64,000 nt of DNA from DASVCS01 sp036381495. GTDB taxonomy: Bacteria; Gemmatimonadota; Gemmatimonadetes; Longimicrobiales; RSA9. The notes beneath the pieces are model-generated. The model did no database searches. It had not been told where the DNA came from and saw nothing but the letters and a program-made list of their open reading frames with translations. Location of the stretch: positions 89,333 to 153,332 of the forward strand of contig DASVCS010000059.1 in assembly GCA_036381495.1 (NCBI GenBank), in the 5' to 3' direction. This document shows positions 17,148-26,520 of the stretch, one piece after another (the stretch's first letter is position 1; every line of letters begins with the position of its first letter). The translations under genes and the position numbers were made by a program.

Positions 17148-17762
17148 ATGCCGAAGGACGGGACGGAAACACGCACGCAGATCATGGACACCGCCGAGGC
17201 GTTGATCCTGGATCACGGCTACGCGGGGACCTCGGTGGAGGCGATCGTGGAGGCGGCGGGGGTCACGAAGGGCGCGTTCTTCCACCATTTCCGCTCGAAG
17301 ATGGATCTGGCGCGCGCGCTGGTGGAGCGTTACGCCGATCTGGATGCGGGGCTGCTGGAGCGGACGATGGAGGAGGCGGAGCGGGCGAGTGATGATCCGG
17401 CGGAGCAGCTCGTGGCGTTCGTGGAGTTGTGTGCGGAGGAGATGGAGGAGTTCGCCGAGCCGCACCCGGGCTGTCTCTTCGCGTCGTTCTGCTACGAAGC
17501 GCAGCTCTTCGATGCGGACACGCACCGGATCATTCGTGACGCGACGGTGTTGTGGCGCGAGCGGCTGGGCGCGAAGGTCCGTGAGGCGGTGGCGTTGCAT
17601 CCGCCGCGCATCGAGGTGGATCCCGATGCGCTGGCGGACATGCTGTGGGTGGTCTTCGAGGGATCGTTCCTGCTCTCGCGGGCGATGGCGGACCCGGAGG
17701 CGGTGGCGGTGCAGCTCCGGCAGTATCGCGGGTATCTCGAGTTGCTGTTCGGGGTGGTGTAG
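17148..17762 (+). CDS. TetR family transcriptional regulator
   Basis: A 204-residue protein with the TetR N-terminal domain: TRTQIMDTAEALILDHGYAG, then TSVEAIVEAAGVTKGAFFHH and FRSKMDLARALVERYAD. The larger C-terminal half is the ligand and dimer domain and includes HPGCLFASFCYEAQLF, typical of the AcrR/TetR_C group. It is divergent from the methyltransferase, and matching operators occur at both promoters. The ATG at 17148 is set by the leaderless promoter. The inducer is unknown. Confidence 0.92.
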   Translation: MPKDGTETRTQIMDTAEALILDHGYAGTSVEAIVEAAGVTKGAFFHHFRSKMDLARALVERYADLDAGLLERTMEEAERASDDPAEQLVAFVELCAEEMEEFAEPHPGCLFASFCYEAQLFDADTHRIIRDATVLWRERLGAKVREAVALHPPRIEVDPDALADMLWVVFEGSFLLSRAMADPEAVAVQLRQYRGYLELLFGVV

Positions 17763-18025
17763 GGGCGGGCGTTCGATGCGGGTTCGGGAGGGGGTGGGTG
17801 GGGCTAGGCGAGCACGGTCGAGATGTAGCCGGCCGCCTGCGGGAGCAGTCGGTGGTCGCGTGAGGGATCCGGTCAATCCAGCCCTTGTTCGAAGGCATCC
17901 GCGCGTCTCTTCCGACGTCGTATCGGCGACCGGACAGCCGCGACGTTGAGCCTGCCCGCCGGAACGCCGCATCCCGGTTCAGCCGCTCCAGCTCAGGGAA
18001 GCCGCGATCGTGTCGGCTCCTCTCC

Positions 18026-18120
18026 AAAGCGGTTGCCGCGTCCCTCCGGAGTCGCACGCGCCCGCGGACCGAGTGCAGCGAGCGGCCACACGGCTCCGAA
18101 CCCGCGGGTGAACCGTGCTA
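18026..18120. repeat. R2 repeat copy e (supplies the kinase stop codon)
   Basis: Left end AAAGCGGTTGCCGCGTCCC, right end CCCGCGGGTGAACCGTGCTA. Its last three bases, CTA at 18118-18120, are the TAG stop codon of the minus-strand kinase gene. Confidence 0.8.
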
Positions 18121-21100
18121 TCCCTGCCGTCCCTGCGATCGAGCCGTCGTGAGCCGCTGGAGTCTCTCCTCCGCGGCCGCGACCTGGCTCGGCGTTGCAC
18201 CGCGTGCCCGGGCCAGCGCCTCGAGCGCGCTACGGAGCAGCGGTTCCGCTTCCGCGACCCGTCCCTGCGCCGCGAGGGCCGCGCCCAGGACGCTCCGGGC
18301 CTCGGCCAGGCTCGGACCGCGCTCGCGCACCGATTCGAAGATGGCCAGTGCGGCGCGCGCATTCGCCTCGGCATTGGCCGGTCGTCCAAGCCGCGTTTCC
18401 ACGTCCGCGAGCCGGACGAGCGTGAGAGCGGTCTCGGGATGCCTGGCGCCCACCGTCGCGCGCTGCGTCTCCAGCAGGTCGCGCAGCAGCGAGTCGGCGA
18501 GCGCGAGCCGGCCCCGGGCCATGTGCACCTGTGCCAGGACCATCCGCGCCCACAGCCCGAAGCGGTGGTCGGGGCGGAGCACCCTGCGCGTCAGCGCAAG
18601 CGATGCCTGCGCATTCGTCTCGGCATCGTCGAGCCGGCCGGCGCCGAGATCCAATCTCGCGAAATTGAGCAGAACGGACGCGCGATACGGGTGGTCGCGG
18701 CCGAGCACGGCGTCCATCCGATCGAGCGTCCCGGTGAGGTGCGTGCGCGCCCGGTCGAACTGACCCATCGACGCGTAGGCCTGCGCGATCGTGATCTCCG
18801 TCCCGAACACGAGCGGATGCGTGGGCGCGTACCGCGCGCGGTGCACGGCGTTCGCCTCCTCCATGAGCTGCACCGCGCGTTCGCCCTCGTCGACGTTGAG
18901 GAGGATGAAGCCGAGCACCAGGCGCGCTTCCGCCGCACCCGGGTGATCGCTGCCCCACACCGAATCGGCCATGGCGACGGCCTCCTCGCCGACGTCCACG
19001 GCATCCGCGAAACGGCCGAGGAGCGAACGCGCGCGCGCGAGCCCCATGAGCGTCTGCGCGACCGCCGGATGCGCCTCGCCGTAGATCTGCCGGCGCAGCG
19101 CGAGCGCCCGGAGGAAGAGAGGCTCGGCCTCTGCGGGGCGGCGGCGGATCATGCGCAGCGTCCCGAGCTCGTTCAGGCTCGTCGCCATCTCCGGATGCGG
19201 TGCGCCGCCGAGTCGGGCGTAGCGCTCGATCGACCGCTCGAGTAGCGAGTCCGCGCGATCGAATTCGCCCTGACCATGCGCGGCGACGGCCAGACCGTAG
19301 AGCGCCTGCGCGATCCGTGCGTCGTCGGGGTTCGCGCTCCGCCTGAGCAGCGAGAGCGCTTCCGTGTACGCTTCGGAGGCCTCGGATGTCGCCTCGGGCG
19401 ATCCGGCGAGGCGCAGTGCGCCGCCGAGCGCGAGCAACGCCTCGGCAAGCGCGGGGTGCGGCTCCCCTGCTCGACCGTGCTCGCGGAGGATCGCCGTCGC
19501 GGTCCTGGCCAACCCGACCGCCTCCGCCTCTCGCCCCTGCTGGATGCGCAGCTCCGCGAGGCGGGTCATGCTCTCCGCGACCCGCGGGTGCGCCTCGCCG
19601 TGCACCGTGCGCCGCAATTCGAGCGCGCGCTCGAGCTGACCGCTCGCGTCATCGAAGAGTCCCAGATTCTCGTAGATCCGTCCCACCTCGGCGAGCAGAT
19701 CGGCCTGGGATTCCGGATCGCCGGCGAAGTCGTCCGCGATGCGCTCGGCGCCGCGGGCGAGGACCTCCCTCGCGGTGACGGTCTCGCCGCGCGTCGAGTT
19801 CGGGTCGGACATGCGGAACATGTCGACCAGCAGCGCAGAGAGGCGTTCCGCCCGATCGCGGTCGGCCGCGGCCTGAACGGCCTCGGCGCGGGCGCGCCGC
19901 GCCTGCCACGTCGTCCCGAGGAGGCCGAAGACGAGCGACGCCGCCGCGAGACTCGCCAGCGTCACGGCTGCACGGTTGCGGCCGATGAACCTGCGGAGCC
20001 GGTAGCCGACGGAGTCCGGCCGGGCGAGCACCGGCCGGCCGTCGAGGAAACGGGTCACGTCCTCGGCGAACTGGCCGGCCGATGCGTAACGGCGCTCGGG
20101 CTCCTTGCGCAGCGCCATCAGGACGATGTGATCGAGGTCGCCGCGGAGCTGCCGGGCCAGATCGCGGGGCCGCGTGTGCCGGACGGCGGCGACATCCGCG
20201 GCGGACGTTCCGGCGGACCGGATCCGGCCGGAGCCTGTCTCCAGCAAGGCGCTGGGCGGGCTCGGCTCGCGGTTGCAGACGGCGTGATAGAACTCGAGAG
20301 GCGTCGACGCATCGAACGGTCGCGCGCCGGTGAGCAGCTCGTAGAGCAGCACGCCCAGCGCGTAGACGTCCGTGGCCGTCGTGATCGGCTGTCGTTGGAG
20401 CTGCTCCGGCGCCGCGTATCCGGGCGTGAACACGAGTGTGTCGGCGGTCCGGGCCGCCATCGCGCCCGCGTCCTCGGGATCGAGCAGCTTCGCGATGCCG
20501 AAATCGAGGAGCCGCACCCGACCCTCGGCCGTGACCAGGATGTTCGACGGCTTGAGGTCGCGATGCACCACCAGGTTGCGGTGCGCGTACTGGACCGCCT
20601 CGCACACCGTCCGGAAGAGCCGGAGCCGTTCCCGGACGGCGAGCCGATGCGCATCGGCGTACTCGGTGATGGGAACGCCGCGGACGTACTCCATCACCAG
20701 ATACGGCTGCCCGTCCGGGGTGACTCCGCCCTCGAGCAACGTCGCGATGCTGGGATGCTGGAGGTTGGCGAGGATCTGCCGCTCGATGCGGAAACGCCGG
20801 CTGACCTCGTCCGCGCCGAGGCCGGAGCGGACCACCTTGACCGCGACCTCCCGATGGTACTGCTCGTCGACCCGCTGCGCCCGATAGACCTCGCCCATGC
20901 CGCCGCGGCCGAGGAGCTCCTCGAGCCGATAGGCGCCGATCCGGGCACCCATCATCGAGCCGGGCACGCGCGGCACCTCGTCCGCCGACGTCACCCCGTC
21001 CGGCTCGCCGGCCGTGAAGTGCGCCGCGAGCACGGCATTGACCTCCGCGCGGAACTCCGCGTCCCCGGCGCACGCACGGTCGAGATAGGCCTCGCGCTCC

Positions 21101-21165
21101 TCGGGCGCGACCGCGAGCGCACCGAAGAACGCGGATTGGAGTCTCTCCCAGGCGTCCGGATCCAT
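18118..21165 (-). CDS. transmembrane Ser/Thr protein kinase with C-terminal TPR array
   Basis: A 1015-residue protein. The kinase domain (about 78-375) has the Gly loop GRGGMGEVYRA, VAVK (Lys 110), HRDLKPSN (Asp 203), DFG (221-223) and the APE-like AAPEQ. One hydrophobic helix (about 399-419) anchors it, and about 590 residues of TPR / kinesin-light-chain-like repeats follow (for example GREAEAVGLARTATAILREH). The start lies 300 bp from the divergent ECF sigma gene. In this group of phyla such kinases are common partners of this sigma type, so a phosphorylation-linked sigma switch is a reasonable inference. The stop codon is the edge of an R2 repeat. Confidence 0.93.
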   Translation of the reverse strand: MDPDAWERLQSAFFGALAVAPEEREAYLDRACAGDAEFRAEVNAVLAAHFTAGEPDGVTSADEVPRVPGSMMGARIGAYRLEELLGRGGMGEVYRAQRVDEQYHREVAVKVVRSGLGADEVSRRFRIERQILANLQHPSIATLLEGGVTPDGQPYLVMEYVRGVPITEYADAHRLAVRERLRLFRTVCEAVQYAHRNLVVHRDLKPSNILVTAEGRVRLLDFGIAKLLDPEDAGAMAARTADTLVFTPGYAAPEQLQRQPITTATDVYALGVLLYELLTGARPFDASTPLEFYHAVCNREPSPPSALLETGSGRIRSAGTSAADVAAVRHTRPRDLARQLRGDLDHIVLMALRKEPERRYASAGQFAEDVTRFLDGRPVLARPDSVGYRLRRFIGRNRAAVTLASLAAASLVFGLLGTTWQARRARAEAVQAAADRDRAERLSALLVDMFRMSDPNSTRGETVTAREVLARGAERIADDFAGDPESQADLLAEVGRIYENLGLFDDASGQLERALELRRTVHGEAHPRVAESMTRLAELRIQQGREAEAVGLARTATAILREHGRAGEPHPALAEALLALGGALRLAGSPEATSEASEAYTEALSLLRRSANPDDARIAQALYGLAVAAHGQGEFDRADSLLERSIERYARLGGAPHPEMATSLNELGTLRMIRRRPAEAEPLFLRALALRRQIYGEAHPAVAQTLMGLARARSLLGRFADAVDVGEEAVAMADSVWGSDHPGAAEARLVLGFILLNVDEGERAVQLMEEANAVHRARYAPTHPLVFGTEITIAQAYASMGQFDRARTHLTGTLDRMDAVLGRDHPYRASVLLNFARLDLGAGRLDDAETNAQASLALTRRVLRPDHRFGLWARMVLAQVHMARGRLALADSLLRDLLETQRATVGARHPETALTLVRLADVETRLGRPANAEANARAALAIFESVRERGPSLAEARSVLGAALAAQGRVAEAEPLLRSALEALARARGATPSQVAAAEERLQRLTTARSQGRQG

Positions 21166-21465
21166 GACCGCCTCGATCGAACGGACCGGTTGAATTCCGG
21201 CGGAAAAGCCGTAGCTTGCATCTTGCCCACGGCCTGCGCCGGCGACCCGTGCGTAGCGCCGCAGGCCCCCGCGCCCAGTTTACCGCAGCGGCAGAAGCTG
21301 CGCCACCGTACGCCGTGCCCGGAGGCTCCGGCTCGAATGCGGGCACTCGGGCTGCACGGCACGCGGCGGCCGTCCGCCGCGGGAACGCAACGCGGAGCGG
21401 ACCACGTAGCATGATTCACCCTGTCCGACCGCCGCCCTCTCCCCCGGAGCGGTCCGCAGACCCGA
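21166..21465. promoter_or_regulatory. divergent promoter region, kinase and ECF sigma genes
   Basis: 300 bp with no gene. TGTCCG-ACCGCC at 21433-21444 resembles the -35 half of the motif described at 22209, but the matching -10 half is not there. I see no clear sigma-70 promoter. Confidence 0.35.
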
Positions 21466-22092
21466 ATGCCCGAAGGCCCGGTAACCCGACTGCTCGCCCG
21501 ACTCCGTGAAGGCGACGCCGAGGCGCTGGACCGGCTGATCCCGCTCGTCTACGACGAGCTGCGGTCGCTGGCACGGGCGCAGCTCCGCCGCGAGGACCCG
21601 GGCCACACGCTCGGCTCGACCGCGCTCGTCCACGAAGCCTACATGCGAATGGCGGGACGGGGCGAGCTGGGCGCGGCGGATCGCCGTCATTTCTTCGCGA
21701 TCGCCGCCCAGGCGATGCGACGTGTGCTGATCGACCACGCGCGCACCCGCAAACGCAAGAAGCGCGGTTCGGGTCGCGCGCTCCTCCCGCTCGACGATGC
21801 CGCCGCCTTCCTCAGCGACGACGCTGCCGACGAGCTGACGGCCATCGACGAGGCCCTCGAGCGATTGGCGAAGGCGAGCCCGCGTGCCGCGCGCGTCGTC
21901 GAATGCCGTTTCTTCGCCGGACTCACGCTCCAGGAGACGGCCGACGTCCTGGAGGTCTCGCTGAAGACGGTCCAGCGCGACTGGCTGCTGGCGCGCGCCT
22001 GGCTCCGCAAGGAAGTCGAGCGCGACCTGCTGGCCGCCGAGCCGGACGGCGATGCCGCTGCTCCGCCGGAGCGGCCGGACGACGCGTCCTGA
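21466..22092 (+). CDS. ECF sigma factor (TIGR02999-like)
   Basis: A 208-residue RNA polymerase sigma factor. Region 2 shows LYDELRSLARAQLRRED-like residues (VYDELRSLARAQLRRED) and HEAYMRM, then the basic stretch DHARTRKRKKRGSGR typical of this subgroup. Region 4 reads VVECRFFAGLTLQETADVLE followed by VSLKTVQRDWLLARAWLR. No anti-sigma gene is adjacent; the divergent Ser/Thr kinase is the likely controller. Just downstream, four genes share a promoter-like motif whose CGTC core resembles ECF -10 elements, making them candidate targets. Confidence 0.93.
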   Translation: MPEGPVTRLLARLREGDAEALDRLIPLVYDELRSLARAQLRREDPGHTLGSTALVHEAYMRMAGRGELGAADRRHFFAIAAQAMRRVLIDHARTRKRKKRGSGRALLPLDDAAAFLSDDAADELTAIDEALERLAKASPRAARVVECRFFAGLTLQETADVLEVSLKTVQRDWLLARAWLRKEVERDLLAAEPDGDAAAPPERPDDAS

Positions 22093-22208
22093 TCCACGCG
22101 CCCCATCGATCGCCCATCACCCCGTGAGTGGCCGCCGGCGCCTGCCGGAGCCGGTCTCCCCATCCATCAAGGCGACAAACCGCCCTCGAGATTGGACACC
22201 GGCGCGGA

Positions 22209-22235
22209 TGTCCATTTGCCGCCCGTTCTGTCGCC
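22209..22235 (+). promoter_or_regulatory. shared motif copy 1, TGTCCA-N14-TGTCGCC
   Basis: Lies 69 bp before the start codon of the delta-60 lipoprotein gene. Spacing and both halves match three other sites at 26477, 27676 and 27805. The bases after it, ATGGTC, are also partly conserved. Confidence 0.65.
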
Positions 22236-22303
22236 ATGGTCAGGGGTCAGGGGCGACGCGCGAGGCTGCGCCCCGAACGGCGAGAACCGGGAAGGAGGGT
22301 GCC

Positions 22304-25135
22304 ATGCGCCGGGTGCGACGCTGGGTTCCGATCGCGTTCATGCTCACGCTCGCGGGGTGCGGCGACGAGACGCCGCAAGAACCGGAGGAGTCGCCGGGGC
22401 TCGAGGTCGGCTCGGTATTCCGGAACTGGTCGATCTACCGCCTCGCGAACGATCCGGCGTTCGACTCGCTCCTCACGGCCGGTGCCCAGGAAGGGGGCGT
22501 CGTCGACGTCGTGGAAGAGATCGGCGGACTGGTGGTCCGGCCGCCGGACGTCGGACCGACCGCCACCGCCGAGGTGTTCTCGAACGAGACCGGCCAGACG
22601 TTCTGGGTTTCCGCGCAGGCGCCGGCGCCCGACGGGCTGGCCGCGCCGGACAGTGCGGTCGGCAGCGAGTCGAAGCTCGGCCAGGTGCTGCGATTCCGGA
22701 AGGACGCGGAGGATGCGTCGCTCCGGTTCATCATCACGCAGGTGCAGCTCGAGGCGATCGATGACAACGCGTCGGAGCCGACGCACGCCGAGTGTCCGTG
22801 GTGGGTGCGCGGCGTGCTGGTCGAGTTCGCCGGTGAGTGCGCTGAGTTGATGAAGGGCGAGATCGAGGCGACGTACTACGCGTACACGGATCCGACGCGC
22901 ACCGAGCCGCTCGAGGCGTTCTACTTCGCGAACGCGACGGCGAAGCTCTTCGGCTGGGGCGCCGAGTGGTACCCGGACGTCTACACGGGCTCGCTCTCGG
23001 TCGACCCGCTCTTCCGCTCCGGCGACTTCGACTTCGAGATGGACACGGACGGCTCGGGCCGGCACCCGCGCATCCGGTTGGACGCGCCGGTCGCGGTCGA
23101 CATCCCGCTCGATTCGGTCGATGCTGGCGAGGCGTTCGAGGTCGTCATGAAGGTGCGGGCCACCGTCCGCAACCGGCGGCAGCGCGAGTCGTATCTCGCG
23201 GCGTACTTCCGGGACCCGGCCACGAGCGACGGACTCACGGTCGAGTACGACGGGCTGACGCTGCTCCCGGCACCCGATGAGATCCCTGACGATGTCGTGT
23301 GGTCGCCGGCGCCGGCGCCGCCATGCGAACCGAACGCGGCAGCCGGCGCGGGCGGCACGATCGCGTTCGAAACGGCCGCATTCCTGGATGCCGAGTGGCC
23401 GGGTGGCAACACCGCGATCGCGGTGACCCGGACCGGGGGCAGTGCCGGCCCCGCGAGCGTGGTCTTCGCCGCGGGCGACGGGACGGCCACCGCCGGATCG
23501 GACTACCAATCGGTCACGACGCTGATCCTCTTCGCCGACGGGGAGGAGGGGCGGCGGGCGGTTCCGGTCCCGATCCTCACGGACGATGACGAGGAGGCGG
23601 ACGAGACCGTGATGCTGTCGCTCACGTCTCCCGGCGGCTGCGCCACGCTCGGTCTGGCGAACGCGGAGCTGACGATCCTGGACGACGACCAGCCGCCGCC
23701 GGCCGAATACACGGTGGGCGGGACCGTGACCGGATTGGAGGGCACGGGCCTCGAACTGAGGAACATCGCCGCGGTCATCGCGATCACGGACAACGGCCCG
23801 TTCGCCTTCCCAGTCGGGTACCCGCCGGGCCGGAGCTACGACGTCACCGTCGACCAGCAGCCGAGCGACCCGCTGCAGGCGTGCACGGTCACGAACGGCC
23901 AGGGCACGATCGCCGATCAGGACGTGACGGACATCCTCGTGACGTGCGTGACGCCGTCGAGCGACTTGCTGGACCCCGGCTTCGGCACGGGCGGCATCGT
24001 GAAGGTGGACATCGGCCCCGACTCGGATGACCGCATCGCGACGGCGCTGGCGCTCCAGGCGGACGGCAAGATCCTGGCGGTCGGCAGGAACACGCTGGTG
24101 CGCTACAACGCCGATGGCACGCTGGACACCGGTTTCGGCACGAACGGCGAGGTCGCGGTGAGCTTCGGCACCGGCGACACACGGCTGTACGACGTCGCCG
24201 TGCAGCCCGATGGCCGGATCCTGGTCGCCGGGGGTGCGGTCGATCCGGTCAGCCTTCCGGCCGACGACGACTTCGGCCTGGCCCGCTTCGAGGCGGATGG
24301 CGCGCCCGACGCCGGCTTCGGCAACGGCGGCGTGGTGACGACCGACTTCGATGGCCGGATCGACGCGGCATACGACATCCTGATCCAGCCGGACGGCGCG
24401 ATCGTGCTTGCCGGCCTCGCGCTCGTAGGCGCCGGGATCGACTCCGAATTCGCGCTGGCGCGCTACACGAGCGCGGGCGTCCCCGATTCGACGTTCGGTG
24501 CCGATGGCGACGGCACGGCGACCGTGGACCTCGCCGGCGACTCGGACATCGGCTACGCGGCCGCGCTCCAGTCCGACGGCAAGATCGTGGTCGTCGGGCG
24601 GGCGGCCCCGTCCGGCGGCTCCGACCCGGACATCGGCGTCGCGCGCTTCGATGCGAGCGGGATCCTGGACTCAAGCTTCGGCAGCGGCGGCATCGTGCGG
24701 GTGCCGACCGCCGACGCCGAGTGGGCGCTCGACGTGGCCGTGGATGCGAGCGACCGGATCCTGGTCTCCGGCAGCTTCGGCACCGACGCGTTCGTCGCGC
24801 GCTACGACGCGAACGGGGCTGCCGATGCCGGTTTCGGCGGGGGGATGGTCGTGTCCACGTTGCTCTCCGGCGCCAACGGCATCGCGCTGGACGACACGGG
24901 CCGGATCCTCATCGTCGGCGAAGGCGACGACGACTTCGGCGTGGTCCGCCTGCTGGACGACGGCACGGTCGACACGGACTTCGGTACGGACGGCCTCGTC
25001 ACGGCGGACTTCTTCGGCGGATTGGACGTGGCCAGCGACGTGGTGATCCAGCCGATCGACGGGAAGATGGTCGTCGGCGGATGGATCACGGACAGCGGTC
25101 TGCCGAGGGTCGGACTGATCCGGGTGCTGCCCTAG
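22304..25135 (+). CDS. lipoprotein with Calx-beta domain and delta-60 repeats
   Basis: A 943-residue protein starting at ATG 22304 behind GAAGGAGGG. The signal peptide ends in LTLAGC. After an unassigned N-terminal 330 residues comes a Calx-beta domain with its calcium-binding loops (GDGTATAGSDYQS, ILTDDDEEADETVML, LTILDDD). A short Ig-like segment follows, then seven delta-60 propeller repeats (LDPGFGTGGIVKV, LDTGFGTNGEVAV, PDAGFGNGGVVTT and so on), each with a QxDGKI strand. It is surface exposed and probably binds calcium; no enzyme motif is seen. The shared motif stands upstream, and a strong palindromic terminator follows. Confidence 0.85.
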   Translation: MRRVRRWVPIAFMLTLAGCGDETPQEPEESPGLEVGSVFRNWSIYRLANDPAFDSLLTAGAQEGGVVDVVEEIGGLVVRPPDVGPTATAEVFSNETGQTFWVSAQAPAPDGLAAPDSAVGSESKLGQVLRFRKDAEDASLRFIITQVQLEAIDDNASEPTHAECPWWVRGVLVEFAGECAELMKGEIEATYYAYTDPTRTEPLEAFYFANATAKLFGWGAEWYPDVYTGSLSVDPLFRSGDFDFEMDTDGSGRHPRIRLDAPVAVDIPLDSVDAGEAFEVVMKVRATVRNRRQRESYLAAYFRDPATSDGLTVEYDGLTLLPAPDEIPDDVVWSPAPAPPCEPNAAAGAGGTIAFETAAFLDAEWPGGNTAIAVTRTGGSAGPASVVFAAGDGTATAGSDYQSVTTLILFADGEEGRRAVPVPILTDDDEEADETVMLSLTSPGGCATLGLANAELTILDDDQPPPAEYTVGGTVTGLEGTGLELRNIAAVIAITDNGPFAFPVGYPPGRSYDVTVDQQPSDPLQACTVTNGQGTIADQDVTDILVTCVTPSSDLLDPGFGTGGIVKVDIGPDSDDRIATALALQADGKILAVGRNTLVRYNADGTLDTGFGTNGEVAVSFGTGDTRLYDVAVQPDGRILVAGGAVDPVSLPADDDFGLARFEADGAPDAGFGNGGVVTTDFDGRIDAAYDILIQPDGAIVLAGLALVGAGIDSEFALARYTSAGVPDSTFGADGDGTATVDLAGDSDIGYAAALQSDGKIVVVGRAAPSGGSDPDIGVARFDASGILDSSFGSGGIVRVPTADAEWALDVAVDASDRILVSGSFGTDAFVARYDANGAADAGFGGGMVVSTLLSGANGIALDDTGRILIVGEGDDDFGVVRLLDDGTVDTDFGTDGLVTADFFGGLDVASDVVIQPIDGKMVVGGWITDSGLPRVGLIRVLP

Positions 25136-25163
25136 CGCGACGCGGAGGGTGAGCAACCGGAAA

Positions 25164-25195
25164 GGGCGGGCCGATCCACGTGGATCGGCCCGCCC
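25164..25195. terminator. perfect 32-bp palindromic terminator
   Basis: The arm GGGCGGGCCGATCCAC (25164-25179) is followed by its exact reverse complement, then CTCTCTTCCCC. It lies between the convergent delta-60 and hydrolase genes and can serve both. Confidence 0.7.
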
Positions 25196-25283
25196 CTCTC
25201 TTCCCCGGTACGACCGCTCGGCGGAGTGTTCGGATCGGCTCCGCGCCCGGCTCCGCGCTACTTTCGCTCGCGCACCCGCCGCG

Positions 25284-26411
25284 TCAGGGCGTCAGTCGAA
25301 GGTCCCGGAAGAACTCCCAGAACCGGTCCGCCGCGTCCCACTCGAGCGGGTTGTTCTCGCCGTTCGGGTACCTGTGCCCGAGCCCCCCGAGCACGATGAG
25401 CCGGAAGCTGTTCCCCCACGGCTGACCGAGCGGCGTGCTCCACTCGATGTTGGTCTGGCCGTTCAGCTCGAGCACGTCGTACGGCTCCCACGCCAGGTCG
25501 AAGCCGGCGACCGCGGACTCGAGGCAGCCGACGAGCGCGTCGTGGTCGAGCAGAGAGTCGGCGTCGAGCGGCAGCGGCTCGAACGCCGTCGTGTCCCCGT
25601 CGACGATGTGCCCCAGGATCTTACCGTCGATCGTGCCGAGTACCAGGATGGCCGGCCGCGGCGGCGCGGCCGTCCAATCCGCGTCCACCGGGTCGCAGAA
25701 TCGGCCGGCGACGTACGCGAAGGCGGCAATGCGGTCCGTCGCCTCGATAGCCAGTCGCGCGGTCATCGAGGCGCCGTTCGAGAAGCCGGTCGCGTACATC
25801 CGCTCCGGGTCCGCGTACGCCGTGCTCTCGAGGTCGTCCAGTATGGCGCGCGCGAACGCCACGTCATCCGCCGGCCATGGCGCGTCCTCGGGGTAGCCGG
25901 CCGGCCGCCGCGTCGGATCGATCTCGGGCGCCACGTAGTAGTCGTGCCACTGCGTCGCCCAGCGGTCGTCCTCGATCAGGTAGTGCCTGAGCGCCGTCGG
26001 GAAGACGGCGATCAGCCCGACCTCATCCGCCTTCTCCTTCCACCGCGAGAGCCGGTAGAACCGCTCGCCCGTCTGGCTGCCGCCATGAAACATGAGGACC
26101 ACGGGCGCGGGCGACGCCGCCGTGAAGGTGTGACCGGGCGGCACGTAGACCAGGTACTGCCGCGGGTAGCCGTCCACCTCGACCGTGCGGCAGTTGACGC
26201 CGCCGACGTACGGATCCCCGGCCACGCCCGCCGCGTCGCACGGCTCCGGCAGCTCCGGAGGATCCACCGGCAGCTCCATCGGATCCTCGACCTCGTTCAT
26301 CCCGGGCTCGGCCGGGTCGGAATCGCATGCCGCGGCGAGCGCCGCGACAGCGCCGAGGGTCATGATGATTCGGGCCGGCCACCGGCCGCGAAGGGCGCTT
26401 GCGCCAATCAT
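25284..26411 (-). CDS. secreted alpha/beta hydrolase, PHB-depolymerase/feruloyl-esterase-like (paralog 1)
   Basis: A 375-residue lipoprotein (signal ending LAAACDSD). The esterase core has the oxyanion motif LMFHGGSQTG, the nucleophile elbow GFSNGAS (Ser) and a late GLGHRYPNG that supplies the His. RLSRWKEKADEVGLIAVFPT is typical of the LpqC / polyhydroxybutyrate-depolymerase-like esterases that act outside the cell on polyesters or plant-wall esters; the true substrate is not evident. It is a tandem paralog of the next gene on the same strand, and both keep DSDPAEP after the lipid-anchored Cys. It carries its own copy of the shared promoter motif, 66 bp upstream. Confidence 0.87.
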   Translation of the reverse strand: MIGASALRGRWPARIIMTLGAVAALAAACDSDPAEPGMNEVEDPMELPVDPPELPEPCDAAGVAGDPYVGGVNCRTVEVDGYPRQYLVYVPPGHTFTAASPAPVVLMFHGGSQTGERFYRLSRWKEKADEVGLIAVFPTALRHYLIEDDRWATQWHDYYVAPEIDPTRRPAGYPEDAPWPADDVAFARAILDDLESTAYADPERMYATGFSNGASMTARLAIEATDRIAAFAYVAGRFCDPVDADWTAAPPRPAILVLGTIDGKILGHIVDGDTTAFEPLPLDADSLLDHDALVGCLESAVAGFDLAWEPYDVLELNGQTNIEWSTPLGQPWGNSFRLIVLGGLGHRYPNGENNPLEWDAADRFWEFFRDLRLTP

Positions 26412-26476
26412 TCGTCTCCTCCGCCATCAGGGTGCCGGGCCGCGGGACATCCCCCTCGTGCGGCCCCGGGATCCAT

Positions 26477-26503
26477 GGCGACGGACGATCGGCGGATTGG
26501 ACA
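26477..26503 (-). promoter_or_regulatory. shared motif copy 2, TGTCCA-N14-CGTCGCC
   Basis: On the minus strand, 66 bp before the ATG at 26411. Followed by ATGGATC, nearly the same as after the other copies. Confidence 0.65.
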
Positions 26504-26520
26504 TCGGCGGCGGCGCATCG

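Noticed and set aside
19276..21414. A 712-codon plus-strand open frame
   Set aside because: Antisense to the kinase gene, whose catalytic motifs are complete on the other strand.
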